Below are positions 1 through 9,554 of a stretch of 64,000 nucleotides of DNA, piece after piece. Position 1 is the stretch's first letter. Each line of letters starts with the position of its first letter. This DNA comes from Vagococcus penaei (lineage in GTDB: Bacteria > Bacillota > Bacilli > Lactobacillales > Vagococcaceae). Location of the stretch: NCBI RefSeq assembly GCF_001998885.1, contig NZ_CP019609.1:1910001-1974000 (forward strand). Direction: 5' to 3'. Under the pieces are notes generated by a model. That model was given only the letters and a program-made list of their open reading frames with translations, had not been told where the DNA came from and searched no databases. Both the position numbers and the translations under genes were made by a program.

Positions 1-631
1 ATTAGTTCAAGTCAATGATAATATTCAATACAATGAATTGTTAAATAATCAAGAAGTAGATGCTAATTTTGCCCAACATGAACCTTATATGCAAAAATAT
101 AATCAAGAAAAATCTGGTAATTTAACAGCTATTCAAAAAATTTATAATGCGAAGGTAGGTTTTTACTCAAAGAACTACCAAGACATTAAAGAGATACCAA
201 AGGGTGCTAAAATTGCGATTCCTAGTGATGTATCAAATGAAGGTCGAGCGTTAGCAATGCTAAATGATCAAGGATTAATTACTTTAAAAGATGGTGTTGG
301 TTTTGAGGGTACAACGAAAGATATTGAAAAAAATGATCAAGAGTTTGAATTTGTTCCTATCGATTTATTAAATTTAGCAGAAGCATACAATGAGGATGAT
401 ATGGCATTAGTCTATAATTACCCAACATATATTGCAAAAGTTGGTTTAACACCAGATGATGCACTATTTGTGAAAAAAAATGTCGATGAGCGTTTTGCAA
501 TTTCTTTAGTTGCTCGTGAAGATAATCAGGATTCTGAAAAAATTAAAGCATTACAAAAAGCGATGACGAGCCAAGCAGTGAAAGATTATTTGGAAAAAAA
601 TCATCAAGTGACGGTTATTCCTGCATTTTAA
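1..631 (+). CDS. MetQ/NlpA-family methionine-type ABC substrate-binding lipoprotein, 3' part only
   Basis: This is the C-terminal part of a substrate-binding lipoprotein of the NlpA/MetQ family, which delivers methionine (or a related ligand) to a MetNI-type ABC importer at the cell surface. The reading frame is open from base 2, so the gene starts before the window and its signal peptide and lipobox are not visible. The family hallmark is the DANFAQHEPYM stretch at about 69-101, matching the DANxFQHxPY region of MetQ, followed by the conserved IAIPSDVSNEGRAL and a C-terminus ending in VIPAF. A possible internal TTG start at 38 is not the real start, because upstream codons continue the family alignment. 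The permease and ATPase genes would be expected upstream, outside the window. The ligand is inferred from the family only. Confidence 0.85.
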   Translation, partial: LVQVNDNIQYNELLNNQEVDANFAQHEPYMQKYNQEKSGNLTAIQKIYNAKVGFYSKNYQDIKEIPKGAKIAIPSDVSNEGRALAMLNDQGLITLKDGVGFEGTTKDIEKNDQEFEFVPIDLLNLAEAYNEDDMALVYNYPTYIAKVGLTPDDALFVKKNVDERFAISLVAREDNQDSEKIKALQKAMTSQAVKDYLEKNHQVTVIPAF

Positions 632-705
632 GCTGTAATTGTCACAGATGGTTATCTTAATTCCTGATCCATGTTATCTTTGGAAAAATAAAAGGTTAAA
701 TTGAT

Positions 706-746
706 TGAAGGCTTTCAGCAAATGAAATTGTTGAAAGTCTTTTTAT
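706..746 (+). terminator. Rho-independent terminator after metQ-like gene
   Basis: Imperfect hairpin: the arm AAGGCTTTCAGCAA pairs through G-U pairs with TTGTTGAAAGTCTTT and is followed by a short T-run. It lies in the gap between the lipoprotein gene and the photolyase gene. Confidence 0.6.
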
Positions 747-819
747 TGTTTATTTGACAAGTGTTTGTAATTGAATTGTCATCGTTTTTTTGGCAGTATG
801 GTAACGAGGAGTGATAATT

Positions 820-2238
820 ATGAGTATCCATGTGATGTGGTTCAGAAAAGATTTTCGATTATTAGATAATCAAGCGCTAAATCTAGCTATTAAACAAATG
901 ACTAATGCAGATCGCCTAGTTTGTGTATTTCAAATTAATCCACAGCAATACCGAGAAGGGACAGCTAATCACGATTATTTTTTCACAACAGTAAAAGCCT
1001 TTTTTGATAGTCATCCGGAACTAGCCGTCCATTATCTGTTTGGTGACCCTTTAGATTCATTTAAACAGTTAAAGAATAACTATCCAGATTGGGACTATTT
1101 ATATTTTAATGAGGATGAGTCGTTATTTGGATATCAAAGAGACCAACAGGTGATTGAATTTTGTCGTGATGCTGGGATTCAAGTATCAACTAAACCGGAT
1201 AATTATATTCATTCAGCGAAAGTTGTGGTCAAAGATGATGGTACACCTTATCGTGTCTTTACACCTTATTATAAAAAATGGCTTACGCTACCAGTCGATT
1301 TAAGCAATAGTCATCAAGCGGATATTGGATCAGTCACTATCCAAAAACCACAGAATGACCAACAAAAATCTGGAGAAAGTGCAATGTCACAATTAATAAC
1401 TAAAAGTCAACATGATTTTTTACAAGAAATTGGTGAAGACGTGGCAATGAGACGTTTAAAAAAATTTCTTCGAACTGGGTTAGCTTTATATGAAAAAAAT
1501 CGCGATATACCGAGCCTTGATGGAACCAGTTATTTATCGCCTTATTTAAAAACGGGCGTCTTATCAATTCGTGTGATTTGGCAGTTGTTAATCGATTGCG
1601 ATGAATCAATTGGGCAAATAACATTTATGAAAGAATTGGTGTGGCGTGAATTTTATAAAATGATTGATGTGTATCATCCTGAGCAACGAACCAAAGAACT
1701 ACAATTACATTATCAACAATTACCTTGGCGTCAAAATCAGCATGATTTAAAAAAATGGGCTGCTGGGTTAACTGGTTTTCCATTGATTGATGCAGCTATG
1801 CGTCAATTAAATACAACAGGTTGGATGCACAATCGTTTAAGAATGTTAACTGCTAGTTTTTTAACGAAAGATTTATTAGTAGATTGGCGTTTAGGTGAAG
1901 CATATTTTGCAGCTCATCTAATTGATTATGATCCAGCGAGTAACGTGGGGGGATGGCAGTGGGCTGCATCAACTGGAACGGATGCTGTTCCTTATTTTCG
2001 AGTCTTCAATCCCACAACGCAAAGTCAAAAAATTGATTCAGAAGGAATTTTTATTCGTCGATTCCTCCCAGAACTGCGAGATGTACCAATTAAGTATATT
2101 CATGAACCGCATTTGATGTCAAAAGCCGAACAAGAAAAGGCTCATTGTTTAATTGGGAAGGATTATCCCTTACCAATGGTTAATCATAAAGAAGCACGTG
2201 AGTTAACAATGCAATGGTTTAAACAACACAAACAATAA
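820..2238 (+). CDS. phrB: Deoxyribodipyrimidine photolyase
   Basis: Light-dependent DNA repair enzyme that splits cyclobutane pyrimidine dimers using FADH-. The protein begins MSIHVMWFRKDFRLLDN, the typical N-terminal alpha/beta antenna domain, and the C-terminal half carries the FAD and DNA-binding helices, including LVWREFYK, TGWMHNRLRM, and DYDPASNVGGWQWAAS followed by DAVPYFRVFNP. Its 472 residues fit class I CPD photolyases. The ATG at 820 is preferred to the GTG at 811 because the GAGGAG ribosome site (about 806-811) would touch the GTG but is well spaced from the ATG. It stands alone between terminators and is not obviously tied to its neighbours. Confidence 0.93.
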   Translation: MSIHVMWFRKDFRLLDNQALNLAIKQMTNADRLVCVFQINPQQYREGTANHDYFFTTVKAFFDSHPELAVHYLFGDPLDSFKQLKNNYPDWDYLYFNEDESLFGYQRDQQVIEFCRDAGIQVSTKPDNYIHSAKVVVKDDGTPYRVFTPYYKKWLTLPVDLSNSHQADIGSVTIQKPQNDQQKSGESAMSQLITKSQHDFLQEIGEDVAMRRLKKFLRTGLALYEKNRDIPSLDGTSYLSPYLKTGVLSIRVIWQLLIDCDESIGQITFMKELVWREFYKMIDVYHPEQRTKELQLHYQQLPWRQNQHDLKKWAAGLTGFPLIDAAMRQLNTTGWMHNRLRMLTASFLTKDLLVDWRLGEAYFAAHLIDYDPASNVGGWQWAASTGTDAVPYFRVFNPTTQSQKIDSEGIFIRRFLPELRDVPIKYIHEPHLMSKAEQEKAHCLIGKDYPLPMVNHKEARELTMQWFKQHKQ

Positions 2239-2243
2239 AAAGA

Positions 2244-2272
2244 TTAAAAAATAATGAGTAAAGTGGTATAAT
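2244..2272 (+). promoter_or_regulatory. Predicted sigma-A promoter of thrC
   Basis: A TTAAAA -35-like hexamer (2244-2249) is followed after 17 bp by TATAAT (2267-2272), with an extended -10 TGG just before it. Transcription would start about 25 bp before the thrC start codon. Confidence 0.6.
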
Positions 2273-2304
2273 GGTTAAAATAAATGTGGAAGAGAGGTAA
2301 TAGA

Positions 2305-3789
2305 ATGGATTATCGCAGTACTAGAGGGTCTGAAAAGTACGTAACAGCTTCGCAAGCAATTTTAGAAGGTATTGCACCTGATGGAGGTCTATATGTCCCA
2401 GTAAATTTTCCAACAATTCAGGTTGAGCCAGACTGGTGGATAACCGCCTCTTACCAAGAAATGGCACAATATATTTTAACTTTATTTTTAACAGATTTTA
2501 CTGAGGATGAAATAAAGGACAGTATTACAATGGCGTATGATACATTGTTTGATACACCGACGATTGCTCCGGTTAGACATCATGGTCAGGTTAATTATTT
2601 AGAATTATTTCATGGGCCTACATTAGCGTTTAAAGATATGGCATTAACACTTTTACCTCATCTTTTAACGTTAGCAGCTAAAAAACAAGGCATGGATCGT
2701 GAGTTAATCATTTTGACTGCGACATCAGGTGATACAGGTAAAGCTGCAATGGCTGGATTTGCTGATGTTCCCGGAACTAAAATTGTTGTTTTTTATCCTA
2801 AAGAGGGTGTGAGCCCTGTTCAAGAGCAACAAATGGTGACACAATCTGGTCATAATACATTTGTTGTTGGTATCACAGGGAATTTTGATGATGCACAGAC
2901 GCGTGTCAAGGAACTGTTCATTGATCAAGCTATGAATCAGGAATTAGCGCACCAAGAACAGCAATTATCTTCAGCAAATTCCATTAATATTGGTCGATTA
3001 TTACCACAAGTTGCTTATTATGCCTATGCGTATGGTCAATTAGTTAAAAGTGGACAACTTCATTTGGGTGAGCCGATGAATGTAGCTGTACCAACAGGTA
3101 ATTTTGGTAATATTCTAGCTGCCTATTATGCCAAAAAAATTGGTGTGCCAATTCAGCAATTGGTTTGTGCCTCTAATCAAAATCATGTTCTGACTGATTT
3201 TTTTAATCAAGGGACATATAATCGTCAACGTGACTTTTTTATTACCACATCACCGTCTATGGATATTTTGGTTTCAAGTAACTTAGAGCGCTTTTTATAT
3301 CATTTAACAGATGAAGATACAGAGCTTGTAACACAGTTAATGACATCTTTAGAGTCAAACGGTCAATATACCTTACCAGTGGCACTTCAAGCTCGCTTTA
3401 GTGATTTTTATGCGGGTTATGCAGACGATACGTTAGTCAAAAAAACGATTTATGAGACATATATACAGGATCATTATTTAATTGAACCGCATACAGCAGT
3501 CGCTAAAGCAGTTGTTAAGCAGTATCAGGACGTAACAGGTGATAAAACACCAACCGTGATAGTTTCAACAGCTAGTCCGTTTAAGTTCCCTCAAGCCATT
3601 CTAGAAGCGATTGGGGACTATCCTACAGATTTAAGTATTAGTGAGTTAGTGACAGAAATTGGCTCATTAACAAATCAAGATTTACCACAAGGTATTCAAG
3701 CTATGTTGACTAATCCGATTCGTCATCATTTAGTGATTCATCCTGATGACATGAAAGATACAATTTTAGCATTGATTCATCAAAACTAA
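2305..3789 (+). CDS. thrC: Threonine synthase
   Basis: PLP-dependent enzyme that converts O-phospho-L-homoserine to threonine, the last step of threonine synthesis. The N-terminus MDYRSTRG, the motif GGLYVP, the PLP-lysine segment HGPTLAFKDMAL and the glycine-rich ATSGDTGKAA phosphate-binding loop are all visible. The length of 494 residues fits the long fungal/Gram-negative-like form of the family (with the SSANSINIGRLLPQ segment). The ATG at 2305 is chosen over 2284 because AGAGGT sits directly before it and the upstream residues MWKRGNR are not family sequence. It is a single gene with its own promoter and terminator. An aspartate kinase for the same pathway lies about 2.4 kb downstream on the other strand. 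Confidence 0.95.
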   Translation: MDYRSTRGSEKYVTASQAILEGIAPDGGLYVPVNFPTIQVEPDWWITASYQEMAQYILTLFLTDFTEDEIKDSITMAYDTLFDTPTIAPVRHHGQVNYLELFHGPTLAFKDMALTLLPHLLTLAAKKQGMDRELIILTATSGDTGKAAMAGFADVPGTKIVVFYPKEGVSPVQEQQMVTQSGHNTFVVGITGNFDDAQTRVKELFIDQAMNQELAHQEQQLSSANSINIGRLLPQVAYYAYAYGQLVKSGQLHLGEPMNVAVPTGNFGNILAAYYAKKIGVPIQQLVCASNQNHVLTDFFNQGTYNRQRDFFITTSPSMDILVSSNLERFLYHLTDEDTELVTQLMTSLESNGQYTLPVALQARFSDFYAGYADDTLVKKTIYETYIQDHYLIEPHTAVAKAVVKQYQDVTGDKTPTVIVSTASPFKFPQAILEAIGDYPTDLSISELVTEIGSLTNQDLPQGIQAMLTNPIRHHLVIHPDDMKDTILALIHQN

Positions 3790-3792
3790 TAA

Positions 3793-3836
3793 AAAGACTG
3801 AAGTTGGCTCGTAAAGAAACTTCAGTCTTTGTTTTT
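3793..3836 (+). terminator. Rho-independent terminator of thrC
   Basis: A perfect 13-bp stem, AAAGACTGAAGTT (3793-3805) with AACTTCAGTCTTT (3818-3830), is followed by a T-rich tail. Confidence 0.85.
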
Positions 3837-3877
3837 AGAGATTATTTTTTGGTACAATAGTATATGAGGTGATAAGT

Positions 3878-4708
3878 ATGATTAATATTGGCTTAACTTC
3901 ATTTCATGAACATGGTCAATTACTAAATAAAAATAAATTGAGTTTAGCGGAATATGCCTCTTTTTTTCCAATAATTGAATTAAATACGTCGTTTTATGGT
4001 ATTAAGACGTCAGAAACTAGTCAGAAATGGTGTGAACAAACGCCTGATCGTTTTCAATTTATTATCAAGGCTTACCAAAGCATGACTAAACATAGCGATT
4101 GGCAAGATAACTATGGATCAGAAAAAGAGATGTATCAAGCCTTCCATGAGTTTATAGCCCCTCTTAAGCAAGCTAATAAACTTGCAGCAATCTTGTGTCA
4201 GTTTCCTGGATATTTTGATTGCTCAAAAGAAAATGTGAATTGGCTAAGGCGATTGCGACAGTGGTTTCCCGATGATATGCTCGCGATTGAATTGCGCCAT
4301 GCTTCGTGGTACAGCGAGCGTAACCAAAGTGGAATGTTAGAGTTTATGAAGAGTCATCATTTTTCTTTAGTCATTGTTGATGAGCCACAAGTACCAATCC
4401 GTTCAGTACCATTTTTACCAGTGGTGACTAATCAAAAATTTGTTTATTTCAGATTACATGGTCGAAACAAAGGAAATTGGCTAGATACTACTGAAGATTG
4501 GCGTAAAAAGCGTAATTTGTATTGTTATTCCGAGACTGAAATTTACCAATTATCAGAACAATTAGAGAAACTGCATGATGCACAGTGTGTTGCAGTTATT
4601 TTTAATAATAATTCTGCAGGGGATGCTGGACCAAATGCGTTAACGTTAAAAAAACAATTAGATATTGACTATTCGGGATTAAATCCCAATCAATTAAGTT
4701 TATTCTAG
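3878..4708 (+). CDS. DUF72 family protein
   Basis: Member of the DUF72 (YecE-like) family, a TIM-barrel-like fold of unknown biochemical role. Family features are the early LNTSFYGIK segment, FQFIIKAYQSMTKH (the F-x-KA-x-x-x-x-TH type motif), the LCQFPGYF segment, AIELRHASWY, YFRLHGRN and the terminal CVAVIFNNNSAGDAGPNAL. The ATG at 3878 follows ATGAGGTG with good spacing; the GTG at 3869 lies inside that ribosome site. The gene leads a probable operon with the HAD phosphatase and the MazG-like gene behind it (gaps of 12 bp each). A TACAAT -10 element at 3853-3858 probably serves all three. The function is not known. Confidence 0.85.
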   Translation: MINIGLTSFHEHGQLLNKNKLSLAEYASFFPIIELNTSFYGIKTSETSQKWCEQTPDRFQFIIKAYQSMTKHSDWQDNYGSEKEMYQAFHEFIAPLKQANKLAAILCQFPGYFDCSKENVNWLRRLRQWFPDDMLAIELRHASWYSERNQSGMLEFMKSHHFSLVIVDEPQVPIRSVPFLPVVTNQKFVYFRLHGRNKGNWLDTTEDWRKKRNLYCYSETEIYQLSEQLEKLHDAQCVAVIFNNNSAGDAGPNALTLKKQLDIDYSGLNPNQLSLF

Positions 4709-4720
4709 GAGGCAGTAATA

Positions 4721-5563
4721 ATGATTAAAGCGGTATTTTTTGATATTGATGGGACGTTATTAACGAGCAAATCAAAAGTGTTACCTAGTACCTTACGAGC
4801 GATTGAAAAACTGCATCAACAAGGTATTATTTGTGGCATTGCCTCTGGACGTGGGCCGGCAACACTAGATGACTTAATTCATCATCTTCCAATTGATTGT
4901 TATGTGCTTTATAATGGCCAACTTGTTTTTTCACATGATAAAGGAATCTATGAGCGGATTTTTACACGTGAGGTTTTAGAAAAATTAATTGCACTAGGTG
5001 ATGAGGAAGAGCGTCAAATTGTTTTCGGTAGTCGTAAAAAATATTATGGTAGTTTGTCTATGCGGTTGGGTCAGCGTAAATTAATTAAAAAAATTTATCA
5101 GAAATTACCCAAATCAATAACCACAAAAGAATTACATCGATTACTAAAAGAAAAGCTAGTGATTCCACAGAAAGCGGATTATTTTAAAAATATGTCTTTG
5201 TTATCTAAGCCAATTTATCAATGTGTTTTATTGAGTCCGGAAAGTGAGGCGGACCAACTAGCAGCGAGATTACCAGAATGTACGATTACCCGTTCTAACC
5301 CATATTCTGTTGATATTATTCCTAAGGGTGGATCAAAGCTGATTGGTATTCAAAAAGCAATTGATTACTACGGAATTGATATGTCTGAAGTTGCCGTTTT
5401 TGGTGATAATTGGAATGATTGCGAAATGTTACAAGGTGCTGGTATTGGAATTGTCATGGGAAATGCACCTAAAGAAGTTCAAGCATTTGGTGATTTTGTG
5501 ACATTAGCCAATGATTATAATGGCATCGATTATGCATTAAAAGAATTACAAATTATTCGGTAA
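4721..5563 (+). CDS. Cof-type HAD-IIB family phosphatase
   Basis: Haloacid-dehalogenase-fold phosphatase of the Cof/YkrA type, acting on small phosphorylated metabolites in the cytoplasm. Motif I is FFDIDGTLL at the N-terminus, motif II the SGR of IASGRGP, and motifs III/IV are the lysine of GGSKLIGI and GDNWNDCEML near the C-terminus. The large insert between motifs II and III is the C2B cap. Its 280 residues fit the family. The start has an AGGAGG site overlapping the end of the DUF72 gene. The substrate cannot be read from the sequence. Confidence 0.88.
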   Translation: MIKAVFFDIDGTLLTSKSKVLPSTLRAIEKLHQQGIICGIASGRGPATLDDLIHHLPIDCYVLYNGQLVFSHDKGIYERIFTREVLEKLIALGDEEERQIVFGSRKKYYGSLSMRLGQRKLIKKIYQKLPKSITTKELHRLLKEKLVIPQKADYFKNMSLLSKPIYQCVLLSPESEADQLAARLPECTITRSNPYSVDIIPKGGSKLIGIQKAIDYYGIDMSEVAVFGDNWNDCEMLQGAGIGIVMGNAPKEVQAFGDFVTLANDYNGIDYALKELQIIR

Positions 5564-5575
5564 GGAGACACAAAT

Positions 5576-6082
5576 ATGACTTATTATGACCAAGTAAAAC
5601 AATTTCACCAAGTTTTTGATAATGAGCAAGTGACACAAGTCAGAGAATTAACTGGCGATGCAGCTAAATACCGTGCCACATTTAAATTTGAAGAAATTTT
5701 GGAGTTTTTGTATGCGGCAAGTAATGGAGATGATACTATTTTTCGTGAATATGTTTCTGCGATACACCAGCAAATCGATCAACAAGCAGATAAAATTATG
5801 ACGAAAAAAGTATCTTCAACTAATCGTCTAGTTGGTGAGGTGGATGCACTAATTGATTTACTATATTTTACTTTTGGAACCTTTGTAAAAATGGGTATTG
5901 ATCCTAAACCACTTTTTGACATTGTTCATACAGCTAATATGGGGAAACTATTTCCAGATGGAAAACCACACTATCATCCTGTGACTGGAAAAGTGCTTAA
6001 ACCTGATAATTGGGAACATGAATATGCTCCAGAGGCTAAGATTCTAAAAGAAATTAATCAGCAAAAAAACAAACATACCTAA
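5576..6082 (+). CDS. MazG/PRA-PH-like nucleotide pyrophosphohydrolase family protein
   Basis: All-alpha NTP-pyrophosphohydrolase-like protein of 168 residues. The metal-binding helices are suggested by KFEEILEFLYA (about residues 37-47) and by NRLVGEVDALIDLLYFTFG (about 83-101), in which the E/D pairs resemble the EExxE and ExxD ligands of the MazG/PRA-PH superfamily. The C-terminal FDIVHTANMGKLFPDGKP stretch is typical of the group annotated as phosphoribosyl-ATP pyrophosphohydrolase-like. No histidine operon is nearby, so a housekeeping or nucleotide-sanitising role is more likely than histidine synthesis. It is the last gene of the DUF72-HAD operon, closed by a strong shared terminator. 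The substrate is unknown. Confidence 0.75.
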   Translation: MTYYDQVKQFHQVFDNEQVTQVRELTGDAAKYRATFKFEEILEFLYAASNGDDTIFREYVSAIHQQIDQQADKIMTKKVSSTNRLVGEVDALIDLLYFTFGTFVKMGIDPKPLFDIVHTANMGKLFPDGKPHYHPVTGKVLKPDNWEHEYAPEAKILKEINQQKNKHT

Positions 6083-6091
6083 CTAAACGTT

Positions 6092-6144
6092 ATACAACCC
6101 CAAAGTTATAGAATATTAATTTATAACTTTGGGGTTGTATTTTG
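6092..6144. terminator. Bidirectional terminator between MazG-like gene and aspartate kinase
   Basis: A perfect 19-bp stem (6092-6110 with 6122-6140) with core ACCCCAAAGT has A/T-rich flanks. It lies between two convergent genes and can stop transcription from both sides. Confidence 0.85.
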
Positions 6145-6159
6145 ATAATTAAAGTGAAT

Positions 6160-7506
6160 TTACGTAAAAAATTCTTGATACAGTGCTTGAACAGCTTGAT
6201 TTTCATCGGCTTCATTGACACCAAAGAAAATACTCACTTCTGATGAGCCTTGATTCAGTAATTCAATATTGACATGATGATCAGATAAAGCTTTAGTTGC
6301 TCGAGCGGCAACTCCAATATTCTGCTTCATTCCTTCACCAACCAAAGCAATCATCGATAGGTGATGCTTCACCTTAATCTCATCAATAGCTAGGGCTGAT
6401 TTAAAGCGATTAATCAGTTTTGATTCAATTTCTGGCGTTAATTGATTTTGACGTAAAATAATGGAAATATCATCAATTCCAGAAGGCATATGATCATATT
6501 GTAAATCAAACTCAGTAAGAATGTTTAATACACTATGACCAAAACCAAATTCACGGTTCATAAGATATTTACTAAGATAGATATTAGTAAATCCAGAGTC
6601 AGCCGCAATTCCGACAACCCGTTTTTCTACATTGAGTGACTCAGGTAAAATCATTGTTCCTGGAGAATTGGGATTATTTGTATTTTTTATGACTACGGGA
6701 ATATTTGCATAAAAAGTAGGGATGAGTGCTTCATCATGTAGGACGCTAAAACCAGAATAACTTAGTTCACGCATTTCTTTAAAAGTTAATTCTGTTAGTG
6801 TTGGACAATCAGGAATCAATTTAGGATTGGCACAATAGATAGCATCCACATCGGTAAAATTTTCATATAAATCAGCATTGGCTAGTGCAGCAACCATGGA
6901 ACCAGAAATATCAGAACCACCACGTGAAAAAGCGCAGAGTTTACCAGACTCAGTATAACCAAAAAAACCAGGAATTACAGCAATCTTGTCAGAGGTTAAA
7001 GGAGGTTGACTTTGATAATACGCATTGGGTTTTAATTTAGCGCCATGTGGTGTCTCATCCACAATAATACCCGCTTCACGAGGATTCATATAGACTGCAG
7101 GCACATGATGTTTGGTTAAAAAAGCCGCAACCAAACGCGCGTTATTGTCTTCACCGTTTGCTTTAAAGGTATCGATGACTAATTTTTTATCAGACTTGTC
7201 CATCAACGTTAAATCTTTAATTTGTTTTTTTATAACCGCCAAAACTTCTTGTAAATCGGCTGACTCGCAGATAGCTTTAAATCGTGTGATAATAGCGTCT
7301 TGGATGTCATTTACTGGTTGATTTGTTAAAAAATCATTTGCATATTGTATGAATAAATCAGTTAATTTTGTATCATCGGCATGTCTTTTTCCAGGGGCAG
7401 AGACAACGATGAAACGACGGTCAGAATCAGATTGGATAATGGCTAAAACTTTTTTGAGCTGTTCAAATGTAGCTACTGAACTGCCACCAAATTTTGATAC
7501 TTTCAT
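6160..7506 (-). CDS. Aspartate kinase (monofunctional, YclM/aspartokinase III type)
   Basis: Phosphorylates aspartate, the first step toward lysine, threonine and methionine. The protein starts MKVSKFGGSSVA, the kinase ATP-site motif, continues with VVSAPGKRH and the active-site region SRGGSDISGS, and ends in tandem ACT domains (VVGIAADSGFTNIYL and LVGEGMKQNIGVAARA) that normally bind the feedback amino acid. The 448 residues and the KVSKFGGSS/SAPGKR pattern match Bacillus YclM rather than the alpha/beta LysC type. The ATG at 7506 has GGAGGT just upstream; the TTG at 7521 lies in that site. It is monocistronic with its own promoter. No lysine riboswitch is visible in the 5' region, so control is probably enzymatic; which amino acid inhibits it cannot be told from sequence alone. 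Confidence 0.92.
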   Translation of the reverse strand: MKVSKFGGSSVATFEQLKKVLAIIQSDSDRRFIVVSAPGKRHADDTKLTDLFIQYANDFLTNQPVNDIQDAIITRFKAICESADLQEVLAVIKKQIKDLTLMDKSDKKLVIDTFKANGEDNNARLVAAFLTKHHVPAVYMNPREAGIIVDETPHGAKLKPNAYYQSQPPLTSDKIAVIPGFFGYTESGKLCAFSRGGSDISGSMVAALANADLYENFTDVDAIYCANPKLIPDCPTLTELTFKEMRELSYSGFSVLHDEALIPTFYANIPVVIKNTNNPNSPGTMILPESLNVEKRVVGIAADSGFTNIYLSKYLMNREFGFGHSVLNILTEFDLQYDHMPSGIDDISIILRQNQLTPEIESKLINRFKSALAIDEIKVKHHLSMIALVGEGMKQNIGVAARATKALSDHHVNIELLNQGSSEVSIFFGVNEADENQAVQALYQEFFT

Positions 7507-7539
7507 GATGAATACCTCCAAGTTAACTAGTTAGAATTT

Positions 7540-7568
7540 ACAATACAAAAAAATACTGGCAAATGCAA
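7540..7568 (-). promoter_or_regulatory. Predicted sigma-A promoter of aspartate kinase gene
   Basis: Read on the minus strand, TTGCAT (7568-7563) and TATTGT (7545-7540) are 17 bp apart. The rest of the 320-bp gap to ezrA holds the ezrA promoter region, with a TATAAT at 7670-7675 on the plus strand, and no gene. Confidence 0.6.
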
Positions 7569-7826
7569 TAAAATATTCATCAAAATTTAATTTATTTTTC
7601 ATTTGAGCACAAATAGATTATTTTTATTGATTTTAAAAATTTATTAGTGATACAGTGAGTCTATTATGATATAATCTTAAATAGATGTAAATTTTCTAAT
7701 AATTAACGATTGATTGCATGAAACAGTAAATTTGCTTGTGATAACTCATGTCATAAGCACAATAAAAATGTGTTTTTCTGGATAAGAAAGGGTAGTGGTG
7801 ACTAAAGAATAGACGGAGGAACTACA

Positions 7827-9554
7827 ATGAATAATAATAAACTTTGGTTATGGATGTTACTAATCGTAATTGTCCTAGCTGTTTTAGTGTACCTAGCTGC
7901 CTTTTTTATGAGACGAAAAAATCATGATCAGTTAGAAGAATTAGAAAGACGCAAATTGGCACTATTTGATTTGCCAGTACTAGAAGAGATTGATGACGTT
8001 AAAAAAATGCACTTGGTAGGCCAAAGTCAAAATACCTTTAGAGAATGGAACCAAAAATGGGTTGACATTTCAACTATTTCTTTTGCGGAATTAGAAAGTT
8101 TGATTTTTGATATTGAAAATTTAAATGAGACTTTCCGTTTTATGAAAGTAAAAGATGCTATCTCAGAAGCAAATGTAACAATAGATAATATGGAGCGTGA
8201 AGTTGAAGAAATTCGTCAAGGTTTACGTGAATTAGCTGAAAGTGAAGAGCGTAATTCAGAAGCGGTACAAAAAGCTTTGGACGCTTATGAAGAAATGAGT
8301 CAGTCTGTAACTTCTGATCCAGAACGTTATGGCGTGGCTTATAAAGAGCTTGAAAAGCAAATTCAAGGAATTGACCGTGAATTTACCCAGTTTAGAGCAT
8401 TGAATACTGCTGGAGACCCAATGGAAGCACGTGTTGTCTTAGAAGATGCAGAAGATAGTACGTATCATCTTAAAAAGATTATTGATCAAATTCCACCTCT
8501 ATTTGATACACTAGATAAAGTTTTTCCTAAACAATTAAAAGAGATTAAAGATGGATATGAGACACTAAAAAAAGATCATTATATTTTTGAAAGTGATATT
8601 ATTCCAACTAGTGTTGAAAAAATTGAAGGTCGTGTTCATTCGACTTTAATGAATTTAGAAAAATTAGAAGTTGAGAACGTTGAAAAATTAAATGTTGATA
8701 TTGCGAAAGAAATTGACCAATTATACGATATTATGGAAAAAGAAATTGAATCACGTCATTTTGTTAATGATAACAAAAATGTGTTGGCGAATTTCTTGAC
8801 ACATACTGAAGAGAATAATCAACGTTTAGTTATCGAATTAGATCATATTGCTCAAAGTTACATATTGACACATAATGAGATTGGTAAAGTCAGAAGTTTC
8901 CAATCACAGATGGAAGAAATACGTAATGAATTAACTACTGCTAACAAAAAACTTGAAGAAAAAACTGCTATTTTTTCACAGGTAGCTAACTTCTATAAAG
9001 ATAGTTTGGCTCAATTAAAAGATATTGAAGCTGAACAAATGAAAATAGATCATGCAATTAAAGACTTTGCTCCAAGAGAACGCAAAGCAATTAAGAAAAT
9101 TGATGACTATGAACTGGAATTAAGAAATTTAAAACGTTACATAGAAAAACAACGATTACCAGGTATTCCTAATAACTATCTGGAATTTTTCTTTGTAACT
9201 AGTGAACGAATTGAGGAATTAAGTAAAGAACTTAATAAGATTAGAATAGATATGAATCATATCGATCGCTTATTACAGTCTTGTGACGACGACATTGTCT
9301 CGTTAAAAGAACGAACAGATAATTTGATTGATAATGCCTCTTTAACTGAGCAAATGATTCAATATGCTAACCGCTTCCGCTTTTCAAATCCAGAAATTAA
9401 AAATGCAATCGATAAGAGTATGAGTTTATTTGCAAGAGAATATAATTATCAAGAATCTTTAGATGTTATTTCAGAAGCAATTGACCGAATTGAACCTGGT
9501 GTAACAGATCGTATTAGAAAATACTATTTAAATAATAAAGAAGATATGATGTAA
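7827..9554 (+). CDS. ezrA: Septation ring formation regulator EzrA
   Basis: Membrane-anchored negative regulator of FtsZ ring assembly that keeps Z-rings at midcell in Firmicutes. One N-terminal membrane segment (about residues 5-27, LWLWMLLIVIVLAVLVYLAA) is followed by a basic stretch and then about 540 residues of charged coiled coil, which is EzrA's spectrin-like cytoplasmic domain. The length of 575 residues fits the family. The conserved C-terminal part contains ANRFRFSNPEI, matching the QR-patch region (YANRYR) of EzrA. The gene has its own terminator and is followed by the cysteine desulfurase-thiI pair, an order seen in other Firmicutes. Its partner FtsZ is encoded at the far end of this window. 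Confidence 0.95.
   Translation: MNNNKLWLWMLLIVIVLAVLVYLAAFFMRRKNHDQLEELERRKLALFDLPVLEEIDDVKKMHLVGQSQNTFREWNQKWVDISTISFAELESLIFDIENLNETFRFMKVKDAISEANVTIDNMEREVEEIRQGLRELAESEERNSEAVQKALDAYEEMSQSVTSDPERYGVAYKELEKQIQGIDREFTQFRALNTAGDPMEARVVLEDAEDSTYHLKKIIDQIPPLFDTLDKVFPKQLKEIKDGYETLKKDHYIFESDIIPTSVEKIEGRVHSTLMNLEKLEVENVEKLNVDIAKEIDQLYDIMEKEIESRHFVNDNKNVLANFLTHTEENNQRLVIELDHIAQSYILTHNEIGKVRSFQSQMEEIRNELTTANKKLEEKTAIFSQVANFYKDSLAQLKDIEAEQMKIDHAIKDFAPRERKAIKKIDDYELELRNLKRYIEKQRLPGIPNNYLEFFFVTSERIEELSKELNKIRIDMNHIDRLLQSCDDDIVSLKERTDNLIDNASLTEQMIQYANRFRFSNPEIKNAIDKSMSLFAREYNYQESLDVISEAIDRIEPGVTDRIRKYYLNNKEDMM

Noticed and set aside
1400-1624. Minus-strand frame of 74 codons inside the photolyase gene
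   Set aside because: It is fully inside a conserved gene, has no ribosome site and no family-like sequence.
7507-7826. Lysine riboswitch before the aspartate kinase gene
   Set aside because: The leader is under 40 nt from the predicted promoter to the start codon and has no conserved riboswitch core.
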